Shown in pieces: positions 37,128 to 47,813 of a stretch of 64,000 nucleotides of DNA. The stretch covers positions 1,798,001-1,862,000 of the forward strand of contig JAGTPG010000002.1 of assembly GCA_018195615.1 (NCBI GenBank), written 5' to 3'. Under the pieces are notes generated by a model. The model did not search any database and was not told the origin of the DNA. It was given only the letters and a program-made list of their open reading frames with translations. The translations under genes and the position numbers were made by a program. The stretch is from Streptomyces tuirus. Lineage in GTDB: Bacteria > Actinomycetota > Actinomycetes > Streptomycetales > Streptomycetaceae. The stretch's first letter is position 1, and the number at the start of each line of letters is the position of its first letter.

Positions 37128-37625
37128 TCACGCCGTCGCCGCGTAGGTACCCGCCGGCTTCTCCAGGACGATCATCGGTACGCCGTCCGCGCCCTGGGAC
37201 GTGCCCACCGTTTCGTAGCCGACCTTGCGGTAGAGGCGGAGGTTGCCTTCGCTGCGGTGGCCCGTGTGGAGGCGGAAGCGGGTGGCGCCGTGCTGGTCGG
37301 CGAGGGCCGACTCGGCCGCGTGGAGGAGGCGGGCGCCGATGCCGTGGCCCTGGAGGCGGGGGTGGACGCAGAGCTTGCCGATGGCGGCCGCCCCGCCCTC
37401 GGTGACCGAGCCGCGGACCGAGCCCACGACCTCGTCGCCGAGCCGGGCCACGAAGACGCAGTCCCGGGCGACCTCCTCGCGGACCGAGTCGAGTGTTTGG
37501 ACGAGCGGGTCGATGCGGTAGTTCCCGTACAGCGCCGCCTCCGTCTGGAAGCACAGGTACTGCAGCCTGAAGATCTGCTCCGCGTCCTGCTCGGTCGCCG
37601 CAGAGATGGTCACGCTCATGCCCAT
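37128..37625 (-). CDS. GNAT N-acetyltransferase
   Basis: The protein has about 165 residues from ATG 37625, with GGGAGG nine bases upstream. The acetyl-CoA motif is VHPRLQGHGIGARLLHAAES near residue 92, and the ending NLRLYRKVGYETVG is typical for the family. The substrate is unknown. It lies directly downstream of the sigma factor gene on the same strand and converges with the membrane protein gene, 3 bp away. Confidence 0.88.
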   Translation of the reverse strand: MGMSVTISAATEQDAEQIFRLQYLCFQTEAALYGNYRIDPLVQTLDSVREEVARDCVFVARLGDEVVGSVRGSVTEGGAAAIGKLCVHPRLQGHGIGARLLHAAESALADQHGATRFRLHTGHRSEGNLRLYRKVGYETVGTSQGADGVPMIVLEKPAGTYAATA

Positions 37626-37682
37626 GTGCGCACGCCTCCCGCTCATCTGATCACCTGTCGTTCCTCACTCCTATCCCCGTCC

Positions 37683-38175
37683 TCAGCGGGCCGCAACCTC
37701 CGGCGTGAGCAATCTGCGCAGACATCCCAGGCATCTGGAACGTTCCGGGCCAAGACTCCCCTGTGAGATACCCAACTCCCCTGCGATTTCCCGGTATGTC
37801 AGGTCCTCGGCGAGAGCAGGGCCTCCATGAGCCGGGGGCAGCGACCCGGGAGGCGGCGCACGGCCTCGCGCAGGGCACGGCCGCGGGCCGCGGCGAGGGC
37901 GAGCTGCTCGGGGTCGCGGTCACCGTCGTCCACCGGTTCCACGGCGTACGGCCGTTCGAGGCGGTTGGTACGGCGGGTACGGCGAGCCTCCGAACGGACG
38001 GCCCGGCGGAGCCATTCCGCGGGTCGAGCGGCGGGTCCTCGGCGTCGAGGCGCTCCAGCAGGCGGAGCCAGACCGCCTGTTCCAGGTCACCTGGTTCGAC
38101 TCCGGCGGCATATGCCTCCGCGGAGGCCTCAGCGGTGAGCAGCGGGCGCAGGGCGGTGACCAGGTCGTGCGTCAT
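37683..38175 (-). CDS. ECF-like RNA polymerase sigma factor
   Basis: The reconstructed protein has 164 residues. The N-terminal part (VEPGDLEQAVWLRLLERL, then LRRAVRSEARRTRRTNRLE) resembles a shortened sigma region 2. The C-terminal part (LREAVRRLPGRCPRLMEALLS, then LTYREIAGELGISQGSLGPERSRCLGCLRRLL) is sigma region 4 with its helix-turn-helix. Two single-base deletions, near 38018 and 37805, hide most of the protein in the raw frame. No anti-sigma gene is adjacent. Target promoters are unknown. Confidence 0.72.
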
Positions 38176-38249
38176 ATGCGGAGCGACGCGGCCACCCGGG
38201 CGACAGGTTGCCCGGGCGGCCGAAGCTCACTCCACCGAGGGGTGTGAGT

Positions 38250-39422
38250 TCAGTTGTTGACGAAGCCCTCGCGGGCCAGCACGCCCGTGTCGGGCTGGTC
38301 GGTGAAGACGCCGTCGATGCCGGTCGCGAAGTATGCCTGGTACGCCCCGAAGACGTCACCGTAGGCGTCCGCGTCCGTTCCCTTGCGGAAGTTCGCGGGG
38401 AGGAAGGGGTTCTCGTTGCGCATGGTCCACGGGTGCAGGATCAGGCCCACCTTGTGCGCGTCCGAGACGAGCGTCGTCGGCTCGGTGAGGTTGCCCTTGG
38501 CGTCGCGCGGGATCACCAGGTCCAGGGTCGGGCCGATGCCCTGCGCGTAGGAGGCGATCTCCCGCAGGCCAGCCGGCTTGACCAGGTCGGCGACGGTGCG
38601 CGGGTCGCCCGACTCGACGAAGTCCCAGGGGCGGGTGTTCGCCGAGGACAGCAGGACGACCAGAGGGTTGTCGACGAGCTTGTTGAGGCGTTCGATGCTG
38701 GTCGGCTCGAAGGACTGGATGACGACCGGGGAGGTCCGCCGGTCCCTGCGGTACTTGCGCAGCAGCTTGGCGATCCGCTCCTCCAGCGGCAGGCCCTGCT
38801 TGCGGAAGTAGGTGGGGTGCTTGAGCTCGGGGTAGACCCACACCTGCTTGCCTCGCTCGCGGGACTGCTCGTCCTGCCACTGCAGGACCTCTTCGAAGGT
38901 GGGGATCTCCCAGCGGCCGTCGTACAGGGTGTTGTGCGGACGGTTGGCCGGGATGCGCTCGATCGCCCGCAGGGTCTTGAGTTCGGCGAGGGTGAAGTCC
39001 TCGGTGAACCAGCCGGTGGTGGAGACACCGTCGAGGAGCTTGGTCTTCTTGCGGTCGGCGAACTCGGGGTGGTCGGCGACGTCCGTGGTGCCGCCGATCT
39101 CCGGCTCGTGACGGCAGACGAGGTGTCCGTCCTTCGTCGGCACCAGGTCACCGGCCTCGACGATGTCAGCGCCCATGTCGAGAGCGAGCTGGTACGCGCC
39201 CATGGTGTGCTCCGGGCGGTAGCCGCTGGCCCCGCGGTGGCCGACGATGGTCGGCTTGGGCAGGCTCTTCAGCCCACCCTGTCCGCCGCCGTGCCGGGCG
39301 CTTTCGGCTCTCGCCGTACCGGTCACGCCGAGGACCGCTCCACCGGCGCCGAGCACCGCGGCGCCGAGCAGGGCCCGCCGCCCGGTCCCGCTCTTTCCCT
39401 CGTTCGACCTCTGCGTTCCCAT
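38250..39422 (-). CDS. glpQ: Secreted glycerophosphodiester phosphodiesterase
   Basis: The protein has 390 residues with a Tat signal (GTGRRALLGAAVLGAGGAVL). The mature enzyme has the GDPD motif HRGASGYRPEHTMGAYQLALDMGAD near residue 62, with the catalytic His pair in HRG and in the later VCRHEPE, and ends in the FTDQPD metal-binding segment. It hydrolyses glycerophosphodiesters to glycerol-3-phosphate outside the cell. Family members in Streptomyces are often phosphate-regulated. I did not find a convincing PHO box upstream. Confidence 0.94.
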   Translation of the reverse strand: MGTQRSNEGKSGTGRRALLGAAVLGAGGAVLGVTGTARAESARHGGGQGGLKSLPKPTIVGHRGASGYRPEHTMGAYQLALDMGADIVEAGDLVPTKDGHLVCRHEPEIGGTTDVADHPEFADRKKTKLLDGVSTTGWFTEDFTLAELKTLRAIERIPANRPHNTLYDGRWEIPTFEEVLQWQDEQSRERGKQVWVYPELKHPTYFRKQGLPLEERIAKLLRKYRRDRRTSPVVIQSFEPTSIERLNKLVDNPLVVLLSSANTRPWDFVESGDPRTVADLVKPAGLREIASYAQGIGPTLDLVIPRDAKGNLTEPTTLVSDAHKVGLILHPWTMRNENPFLPANFRKGTDADAYGDVFGAYQAYFATGIDGVFTDQPDTGVLAREGFVNN

Positions 39423-39826
39423 CAGCGCCCTCCCTGCCGTCGGCTCGTCAGTGCGCGCCGATCGTACGGGCGCGTACATGACGAGTGGGAGACGCCGCGC
39501 GGAACACCCGGGTGACGACGGATGTCACCGTGGCTGGTGTGGACGACGAACTGACGGCTTGTCGAGTTCGGCGCGTTCCCGTCGATTCGGGACGGCGGTT
39601 CTGGGAACGCGTGCGAGGCCCGCACCGGCGCGCCGAGGCGATGTCCGTCACATTGTGGCGACCGGGTTACACACGGCCGGAGGTGCGTCACCACAGGTAA
39701 ACACGCGTCAACAGTGCGTAAGGCCTCGGTTAAGTCGCCGTGCCCGATGTGCGCGACCCCGGGGGCCACGAGTATCGTCCTCACCTGCACAGACTCATAC
39801 AGATTCCCTTGACACCGGAGGGTCCG
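39423..39826. other. Divergent intergenic region glpQ / plsC
   Basis: About 400 bp with no convincing gene, between divergent glpQ and plsC. It should hold both promoters. I see no clear direct repeats of the PHO-box type and no strong hairpin. Confidence 0.5.
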
Positions 39827-40500
39827 TTGTCCCGCTTCGCGCTCATCAAGGCAGTGCTCGGCCCGACCATGCGCCTGATGTTCCGCCCACAGGTGGAAGG
39901 TGCGGAGCACATTCCCGGGGACGGTCCGGTCATCCTGGCCGGCAACCACCTGACGTTCATCGACTCGATGATCCTGCCGCTGGTCTGCGACCGGCAGGTC
40001 TTCTTCATCGGCAAGGACGAGTACGTGACCGGGAAGGGCCTCAAGGGCCGGCTGATGGCCTGGTTCTTCACCGGCGTCGGCATGATCCCCGTCGACCGCG
40101 ACGGCGGCCGGGGCGGCGTGGCCGCGCTGATGACCGGGCGACGGGTGCTGGACGAGGGCCGGGTCTTCGGTATCTACCCCGAGGGCACGCGGTCGCCCGA
40201 CGGGCGTCTGTACCGGGGGCGTACCGGCATCGCGCGGCTCACGCTGATGACGGGAGCGCCGGTGGTGCCGTTCGCGATGATCGGTACGGACCGGATCCAG
40301 CCCGGTGGGGCGGGCCTGCCCGACCGGGCAAGGTCACCGTGCGGTTCGGTGAGGCGATGGAGTTCTCCCGGTACGAGGGGATGGACCGGGACCGCTATGT
40401 GCTGCGGGCCGTGACCGACTCGGTGATGAGTGAGGTCATGCGGCTGTCCGGGCAGGAGTACGTGGACATGTACGCGAGCAAGGCGAAGGAAGCCGCGTAA
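39827..40500 (+). CDS. plsC: 1-acyl-sn-glycerol-3-phosphate acyltransferase
   Basis: The reconstructed protein has 224 residues. I choose TTG 39827 because GGAGGG lies six bases upstream. The family motifs are NHLTFID near residue 39 (the HX4D catalytic site), GVGMIPVDRDGG near residue 82 and YPEGTRSPDG near residue 113. It adds the second fatty acid to lysophosphatidic acid in membrane lipid synthesis. One base is missing near 40318 (within a G/C run after GGAGLP), which shifts the last 60 residues. Confidence 0.92.
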
Positions 40501-42060
40501 CTCTCCGGGGTGGAGTCGTGGGTGCTTGTCGCTCAGTGGTCCGCCCGCTCTCCAGCCGCTGCCCCCGCAGCAGGAACCACGCCGCCACCGCCGCGGCCAG
40601 CAGGACCGCCGCGCCGACGCCCGCCGCGAGCGCCAGCCCGTCGACGAAGGACGTGCGGGCCGCGTCCAGCATCACCGCGGCGCTGTGCGCGGGCATGCCC
40701 GCGGCCGCCTCGACCGCGCCGCCCAGTGACTCGTGCGCCGCGGCCGGTGTGCCCGCCGGCCCGTTGAAGTCGCGGTAGACGCCGGTCACGATCGAGCCGA
40801 GCACGGCGATGCCGAGGGCGGCGCCGAGCTCGTAGGCCGTCTCGGACACCGCGGAGGCGGAGCCCGCCTGCTCCTTGGGCACGCTGGAGAGGATCACGTC
40901 GGCGGTGACGGTGAACGAGAAGCCGGCGCCGACGCCGACCACCAGGAGCGCGGCCCCGAGCAGCGGGTATCCGGTGGACTGGCCGATCACCGTGAGCGCG
41001 GCCAGCGCGAGGCCGATCGCCGCGAGACCGCCGGAGACCACGGCCCGCACCGAGAAGCGGCGGGCGGCACGCCCGCGACGAGACCGGCCACCACCGCCCC
41101 GATCGCGGCGGGCAGTTCGGCCAGACCCGCCTCGAACGGGCGCCTGCCCTGCACGAGTTGCAGGTACTGGGAGAGGAAGAACACCAGCCCGGACAGGCCG
41201 AGGATGGTGAGCAGGTCGGCCAGCACCGCCCCGCTGAAGCCACGGTTGCGGAACAGCCGCATGTCCAGCAGCGGGGCCGGGAGCCGGAGCTGACGGCGGA
41301 CGAACCCGTACAGCGCGGCGACGCCCAGCAGGCCGGCGGCCGACGTGGTCGAGGCGAAACCGTGCGTGGCGGTCTCCTTGATCGCGTACACGACACCGAC
41401 CATGCCGACCAGCGACAGCAGCACGCTGACCAGGTCCCAGGGGCCCGGGTTCGCGGTGCGCGACTCGGGCAGCAGCTTGATGCCGACGAGGACCAGCACG
41501 GCCATCACGGGCAGGTTGATCAGGAAGACCGAGCCCCACCAGAAGTGCTCCAGCAGGAACCCGCCGACGATGGGGCCGACGGCCGTACCCGCGGAGGCGG
41601 TGGCTCCCCAGATGCCGACGGCCAGGCTGCGTTCCCGCGCGTCGTGGAAGAGGTTGCGGATCAGGGCGAGGGTGGCCGGCATCAGGGTCGCGCCGGCGAC
41701 GCCGAGCAGCGCCCGCGCGACGATCATCATCTCGGGCGTGGTGGCGTAGGCGTTGAACACGGATATCGCGCCGAACGCCGTGGCACCGACCAGCAGGATC
41801 CGCTTGCGGCCGATACGGTCGCCGAGGCTGCCCATGGAGACGAGCAGACCGGCGATGACGAACGAGTAGACGTCGCCGATCCACAGCAGCTGGGTCCCCG
41901 AGGGCTTCAGGTCCTCACTGATGTAGGGGGTCGCGAGACCGAGGACGGTCGCGTCGACGGCCACCAGCAGCACGGCGAGCACGAGAACGCCGAGGGCGAG
42001 CCAGCGGCCCGGGCGCTTCACCGCCTCGGTCGTCGTCGCCGTCTGCAGGGTGCTGGTCAT
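40436..42060 (-). CDS. MFS drug transporter, DHA2 family (14 TM)
   Basis: The reconstructed protein is about 541 residues with fourteen membrane segments. The motif A region is GSLGDRIGRKRILLVGATAFG near residue 78 and the motif C region is TASAGTAVGPIVGG near residue 155, typical of EmrB/QacA exporters. One base is missing near 41070. The ATG overlaps the TetR stop (ATGA), so it is probably repressed by that TetR. The C-terminal end is uncertain, because the open frame runs 65 bp into the convergent plsC gene. Confidence 0.87.
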
Positions 42061-42608
42061 GATTCCTCTCTCCGTAGTGCGCCGCCGAGCAGCAGCTCGA
42101 CGATCATGTGCTGGAAGTCCTTGGGTGCGCCCTTGCCGCTGTGCACCATCCAGGCGCCGGAGGCCAGCAGGCCGTAGAGCGCCTCGGTGAGCCAGGCCGG
42201 CGTGAGGTCGATGCGGAATTCGCCGCTGAGCTGGCCGCGCCGGAACAGGGCGGAGATCCGGTCGTCGATCCGGGTCCAGCCCGGGTTCTGCTCCTCGCCC
42301 TCGAACAGCTGGTTCTCGGTGTAGAGGAAGGCGAGCAGCCCGGCGGCGGGCTCGATGGCCCTGACCAGCCGGCGGACGGCCTCGCTCGCCGTGCCTTCGT
42401 CGAGCCGGGCGGCGTCCAGCGCGGCCTCGCACTCCGCGATGCCGAGCGACTCCAGCGCGCGGACGAGGGCGTCACGTCCGGCGAAAAGGCGGTGCAGCGT
42501 GGCGCGGCTGATCCCGGCGGCCTTGGCGACCTCATCCATCGTCGCGGTGGACTTGCGGGTCAGCAGGGCCGCGGCGGAGCGCAGCACGTGATCAGGGTCG
42601 ACAGCCAT
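42057..42608 (-). CDS. TetR-family repressor of the adjacent exporter
   Basis: The protein has 183 residues from ATG 42608. The helix-turn-helix is MDEVAKAAGISRATLHRLFAGRDALVRAL near residues 24-50. The C-terminal ligand-binding part is helical. Its start has no Shine-Dalgarno sequence, and a TATGCT lies six bases upstream, so the mRNA may be leaderless. An 18-bp palindrome 20 bp upstream is its probable operator, so it likely represses itself and the coupled exporter until a ligand binds. Confidence 0.9.
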   Translation of the reverse strand: MAVDPDHVLRSAAALLTRKSTATMDEVAKAAGISRATLHRLFAGRDALVRALESLGIAECEAALDAARLDEGTASEAVRRLVRAIEPAAGLLAFLYTENQLFEGEEQNPGWTRIDDRISALFRRGQLSGEFRIDLTPAWLTEALYGLLASGAWMVHSGKGAPKDFQHMIVELLLGGALRREES

Positions 42609-42627
42609 GAGACAAGCATAGACCATA

Positions 42628-42645
42628 TGAGACATTGATGTCTCA
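42628..42645. promoter_or_regulatory. TetR operator palindrome
   Basis: TGAGACAT-TG-ATGTCTCA is a perfect 8+8 palindrome around a 2-bp centre. It lies 20 bp upstream of the TetR start, across the expected -35/spacer region. A further TGAGACA half-site occurs at the start codon. Confidence 0.75.
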
Positions 42646-42696
42646 CACGGGTCATGCGTGACTCACGGTCGGTCGAACCACGGGAGAAAGGGGTGA

Positions 42697-43668
42697 TCAG
42701 TGCCAGGGCAACTGCCCGCGCCGCTCCCAGTATGCGTGCGGTTCCTCGACCAGCGTGGCGAGGCGGGTCAGCTGGTCGTCGTCGAGGTCGACGACCGCGG
42801 CGTGCAGGTTCGAGGCGAGCTGGTTGGTGGTGGCGGCGCCGGAGAGGACCACACCGGCCCAGGGCTGGCGCAGGATCACGGCCAGGGCCACGGCGTCGCA
42901 GCCCAGTCCGGTCTGTTCGGCGACCTCCTTCATGACGTCCGGCGCATGCGGGCCGGCCAGTCGGCCGTTGGCCATGCCCTCCTTGACGATCACGGTGAGA
43001 CCGGCGTCGCAGGCCTCGGTGAGGGCGGGAGCGGCGGAGGTCTCCAGCGCGTTGTACGTGGACTGCACGGTACGGAAGAGGGGTTCGCCGTCGACCGTCA
43101 CGGCCAGGGCGGCGCGGATCGCGTCCGCCTGGGCGGGGCCGCTGGTGGAGAAGCCGACGGTGAGGCCCTGGGCGGCGGCCTCCGCGAGCTTCGCGTGGAG
43201 CTCCTTGTCGGTGAGGGCCGGACTGTCCGGGGTCACCGAGTGGATCTGGTAGAGGTCGAGCCGGTCGCCGAGCAGGGCGTGGCTCTCCGCGCGCTGCCGC
43301 TCGTAGGTGGGCAGGGTGTGGTCCTTGACCTCGTGCGTCTCGGCGTCGGTGGACCAGTCGGCGGTGTAGGTGTAGCCCCACTTGCTGCCGATGACGATGT
43401 CGTCGAGGCCGGGCCTGTCCTTCAGCCAGTCGGCGAGGAACTCCTCGGAGCGGCCGTAGGAGCGGGCGGCGTCGAAGTAGCGGACGCCCTGGGCGTAGGC
43501 GGCGTCGAGGAGTTCGTGGGTGCGGGTGCGCAGCGTCTCGACGCTGCGGTCGTCCCCCAGGTCTTCTTCCCGACCGAGGTTGATGTAGCCGGGGCGTCCG
43601 ACGGCGGCGAGGCCGAGGCCGATGTGGCAGGTGGGGGTTGTCGCTGTGGCCAGGCGGGCGAAGGGCAT
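42697..43668 (-). CDS. Aldo/keto reductase
   Basis: The protein has 323 residues. It has the catalytic tetrad region YFDAARSYGRSEEFLADWL near residue 65 (Asp and Tyr), the Lys in IGSKWGY near residue 92 and the His in DLYQIHSV near residue 140. The late segment AVILRQPWAGVVLSGAATTNQLASNL forms the NADPH cofactor site. The substrate is unknown. It stands alone on the minus strand between the TetR gene and argH. Confidence 0.9.
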   Translation of the reverse strand: MPFARLATATTPTCHIGLGLAAVGRPGYINLGREEDLGDDRSVETLRTRTHELLDAAYAQGVRYFDAARSYGRSEEFLADWLKDRPGLDDIVIGSKWGYTYTADWSTDAETHEVKDHTLPTYERQRAESHALLGDRLDLYQIHSVTPDSPALTDKELHAKLAEAAAQGLTVGFSTSGPAQADAIRAALAVTVDGEPLFRTVQSTYNALETSAAPALTEACDAGLTVIVKEGMANGRLAGPHAPDVMKEVAEQTGLGCDAVALAVILRQPWAGVVLSGAATTNQLASNLHAAVVDLDDDQLTRLATLVEEPHAYWERRGQLPWH

Positions 43669-43762
43669 CGTCGGCTCCGTTCGGTCGGCTCACGGTGGCT
43701 TCCGAACAACGTAACCTGCGATGACCTTCGCCTCGGAGCTCGGCTCTCGCTGTGTTTCGGCG

Positions 43763-43808
43763 GGTGCGGGCCGTCGTCGCTTGCTCGCGCAGTTCCCCGC
43801 GCCCCTGA
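43763..43808 (+). repeat. Streptomycete dispersed GC repeat, copy 2
   Basis: The same GCGCAGTTCCCCGCGCCCC core as at 37081-37124, preceded by GGGTGCGG and a GTCGTCGCT stretch. It lies between the aldo/keto reductase promoter and the argH stop. Confidence 0.75.
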
Positions 43809-43822
43809 CGGGGCGTTCCGTC

Positions 43823-45268
<1,446 letters not shown>

Positions 45269-45288
45269 TCAATGGATGTGGATGTGCC

Positions 45289-45320
45289 ACCGCCTCCCCA
45301 CATGTGGGTGAGGAGGCGGT
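45289..45320 (-). terminator. Hairpin between argG and argH
   Basis: The outer stem is ACCGCCTCC/GGAGGCGGT (9 bp), and the loop itself contains the palindrome CCACATGTGG. It starts 15 bp after the argG stop and may lower argH transcription relative to argG. Confidence 0.5.
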
Positions 45321-45334
45321 CATCACGCTACTGC

Positions 45335-46528
45335 TTACGCGAGGTCCCGCCGGGCCGCGATCTTCGACGACAGGCTGTAGATGTCGATGAAGCCCTTGGC
45401 CGCGGACTGGTCGAACGTGTCGCCCGTGTCATAGGTCGCGAGGTTGAAGTCGTACAGCGACTGCGCCGAGCGCCGGCCGGTGACCACCGCGCGGCCGCCG
45501 TGCAGGGTCATCCGGATGTCGCCGGTGACGTGCTGGTTCGCCTCGTTGACGAAACCGTCCAGGGCACGCTTGAGCGGGGAGAACCACTGGCCGTCGTAGA
45601 CGAGCTCGCCCCAGCGCTGCTCGACCTGCCGCTTGTAGCGGGCGAGTTCGCGCTCGACGGTGACGTTCTCCAGCTCCTGATGGGCGGTGATCAGGGCGAT
45701 CGCGCCCGGAGCCTCGTACACCTCGCGCGACTTGATGCCGACGAGCCGGTCCTCGACCATGTCGATCCGGCCGACACCCTGGGCGCCGGCGCGCTCGTTG
45801 AGCTGCTGGATGGCCTGGAGGACGGTGACGGGCTCGCCGTCGACGGCGACCGGGACGCCCTGCTCGAAGGTGATGACCACCTCGTCGGGCTCGCGCGCGA
45901 GGGCCGGGTTCTCGGTGTACTCGTAGACGTCCTCGACCGGCGCGTTCCAGATGTCCTCCAGGAACCCGGTCTCGACGGCGCGGCCGAAGACGTTCTGGTC
46001 GATGGAGTACGGCGACTTCTTGGTGGTCGCGATCGGCAGGCCCTTCTCCTCGCAGAAGGCGATGGCCTTGTCGCGGGTCATGGCGTAGTCGCGGACCGGG
46101 GCGATGCACGTCAGGGCGGGCGCGAGGGCGACGATGCCGGCCTCGAAGCGGACCTGGTCGTTGCCCTTGCCGGTGCAGCCGTGGGCGACCGTGCCGGCGC
46201 CGTGCTTCCGGGCCGCGGCGACCAGGTGCTTGACGATCGTCGGCCGGGAGAGGGCGGAGACGAGCGGGTAGCGGTCCATGTAGAGGGCGTTGGCCTTGAT
46301 CGCCGGAAGGCAGTACTCCTCGGCGAACTCGTCCCTGGCGTCGGCGACTTCGGCCTCGACCGCGCCGCACGCGAGAGCTCGCTTGCGGATGACGTCCAGG
46401 TCCTCGCCGCCCTGGCCGACGTCCACCGCTACCGCGATGACCTCGGCGCCCGTCTCCTCGGCGATCCAGCCGATGGCGACGGAGGTGTCAAGACCGCCCG
46501 AGTAGGCGAGTACGACGCGCTCGGTCAC
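45335..46528 (-). CDS. argG: Argininosuccinate synthase
   Basis: This intact 397-residue protein has the ATP-binding P-loop [15 protein letters not shown] near residue 8. The citrulline/aspartate-binding segments follow: [15 protein letters not shown] near residue 115 and [16 protein letters not shown] near residue 175. It joins citrulline and aspartate. It is the first gene of argGH. Its promoter is overlapped by an ARG-box-like palindrome, so ArgR regulation is expected. Confidence 0.98.
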   Translation of the reverse strand: MTERVVLAYSGGLDTSVAIGWIAEETGAEVIAVAVDVGQGGEDLDVIRKRALACGAVEAEVADARDEFAEEYCLPAIKANALYMDRYPLVSALSRPTIVKHLVAAARKHGAGTVAHGCTGKGNDQVRFEAGIVALAPALTCIAPVRDYAMTRDKAIAFCEEKGLPIATTKKSPYSIDQNVFGRAVETGFLEDIWNAPVEDVYEYTENPALAREPDEVVITFEQGVPVAVDGEPVTVLQAIQQLNERAGAQGVGRIDMVEDRLVGIKSREVYEAPGAIALITAHQELENVTVERELARYKRQVEQRWGELVYDGQWFSPLKRALDGFVNEANQHVTGDIRMTLHGGRAVVTGRRSAQSLYDFNLATYDTGDTFDQSAAKGFIDIYSLSSKIAARRDLA

Positions 46529-46560
46529 GGGTTCTTCCCCTCATACTGCGATGACTGACA

Positions 46561-46595
46561 TGCATGAGTATGCAGAGGTCCGCATGATTCGTCAA
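46561..46595 (-). promoter_or_regulatory. argG promoter overlapped by ARG box
   Basis: On the minus strand TTGACG (46590-46595) and CATACT (46567-46572) are 17 bp apart. The palindrome TGCAT-ACTC-ATGCA (46561-46574) covers the -10 hexamer and has the spacing of the ArgR half-sites TGAAT-N4-ATTCA known in enteric bacteria. A weaker second site (TTGAC-GAAT-CATGC) covers the -35. Confidence 0.65.
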
Positions 46596-46746
46596 TCTGC
46601 CGTGGGGTGGGGGACTGATTCCGGCCATGCCGAGAGGAATTTGAAGATCCTTTGAACGCGGGAAACCGCTTACCCGTACCTCTCGCCGAACGCAGGCGCC
46701 GCGTTGCACCACCACGACACCCCCCGACCCCGAGTGAGGCATCCGC

Positions 46747-47673
46747 ATGTCCAGGGCTCTTCCGAAGTACAACAAGCGTCGCGTCACGTTCATCGGCGGC
46801 GCCGCCGCGGTGGCACTGTCCGGCACGGTGATCGCCGGCTTCGCGCTCGCCGGGGAGACGCCCGAGAGCGGCGGCACGAACGCGCGGACGCTGGCCGGTC
46901 CCGGCACCATCTCGTGCCCGGACGTCACCGGCCAGCTGCCGGAGATCCCCGCCTCGGCGCAGGCGGAGGTCGACCGCAACCTGAACGATCTGAACACCCA
47001 GATCGAGGAGGCCAACAAGCGCCTCGTCGACACCGTCGGCCAGGGCGGACCCAACTTCGTCCAGAACGCCATCCTCGGCCCGCTCGAGGACAAGCGCGTC
47101 GCCGCCCTGAACCGCATCGAGACCGCCATCGGGCGGGCCGCCGAGAAGCCGGAGGGCCTCGAGGCCTTCGCCGCCTGCCAGCTCAACGCCGACGGTGGGG
47201 CCGGAGCGGGCGAGGCCGCGGGTGGCGAGGCGGGCGCCGGTGGGGACGCCGGCGCCGAGGCGGGAGCGGGTGCCGAGGCGGGAGACGGCGCCGAAGCCGG
47301 AGCGGGCGCGGAAGCCGGGGCCGGGGAGGACGCGGGCGCGGGTGCGGGTGCGGGTGCGGGCGAGGCGGGGAACGCCGGGGCCGGCACGATCAGCTGCCCG
47401 GACGTCACCGGCCAGCTGCCGGAGATCCCCGCCTCGGCGCAGGCGGAGGTCGACCGCAACCTGGGCGATCTGGACACTCAGATCGAGGAGGCCAACAAGC
47501 GCCTCGTCGACACCGTCGGCCAGGGCGGACCCAACTTCGTCCAGAACGCCATCCTCGGCCCGCTCGAGGACAAGCGCGTCGCCGCGATCAACCGCATCGC
47601 CACTGCCATCGGCCGCACGGCCGAGCGTCCGGCGGGTCTCGACTCCCTGGCCGCCTGCACGCTCACCAAGTGA
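46747..47673 (+). CDS. Secreted protein with two near-identical domains joined by an acidic Gly/Ala linker
   Basis: The protein has 308 residues. Residues 1-38 form a signal peptide or membrane anchor (RRVTFIGGAAAVALSGTVIAGFALA). Two copies of a 90-residue helical domain follow, at about 55-145 and 215-305. Each starts ISCPDVTGQLPEIPASAQAE and ends in a second Cys (FAACQL, LAACTL), so each may hold one disulfide. The 65-residue linker is almost only Gly, Ala, Glu and Asp. I do not recognise the domain. It is divergent from argG and followed by two hairpins. Confidence 0.8.
   Translation: MSRALPKYNKRRVTFIGGAAAVALSGTVIAGFALAGETPESGGTNARTLAGPGTISCPDVTGQLPEIPASAQAEVDRNLNDLNTQIEEANKRLVDTVGQGGPNFVQNAILGPLEDKRVAALNRIETAIGRAAEKPEGLEAFAACQLNADGGAGAGEAAGGEAGAGGDAGAEAGAGAEAGDGAEAGAGAEAGAGEDAGAGAGAGAGEAGNAGAGTISCPDVTGQLPEIPASAQAEVDRNLGDLDTQIEEANKRLVDTVGQGGPNFVQNAILGPLEDKRVAAINRIATAIGRTAERPAGLDSLAACTLTK
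46915..47584 (+). repeat. 480-bp-spaced internal duplication
   Basis: 46915-47104 and 47395-47584 are nearly identical at the nucleotide level. The line-length blocks 46921-46980 and 47041-47100 match their partners base for base, and the block between them has four differences. This encodes the duplicated secreted domain. Confidence 0.9.
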
Positions 47674-47686
47674 GGTGACAGGCGCT

Positions 47687-47769
47687 GTGGCCGCCCCGTG
47701 TGAGCGCCGGCCGGGGCGGCCACGGGCAGGCGCCGGGGGCGGGATCCGGCAGAGGTGACCGGATCCCGC
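47687..47769 (+). terminator. Two tandem hairpins after the duplicated-domain gene
   Basis: The first is an 11-bp stem GTGGCCGCCCC/GGGGCGGCCAC at 47687-47723. The second is an 11-bp stem GCGGGATCCGG/CCGGATCCCGC at 47739-47769, followed by AATTCCTT. Both lie between the stop codon and the next gene. Confidence 0.6.
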
Positions 47770-47813
47770 AATTCCTTAGACGGGCGAATGATCTGCACCC
47801 ATAATCCTTAGGC

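Noticed and set aside
39423-39826. PHO boxes upstream of glpQ
   Set aside because: Individual GT-rich segments occur, but not the 11-bp direct repeats required for a convincing PhoP site.
39247-40500. Long plus-strand frame that would extend plsC far upstream
   Set aside because: It only joins the shifted plsC C-terminus to non-coding and antisense glpQ sequence. The TTG with GGAGGG at 39827 explains the gene.
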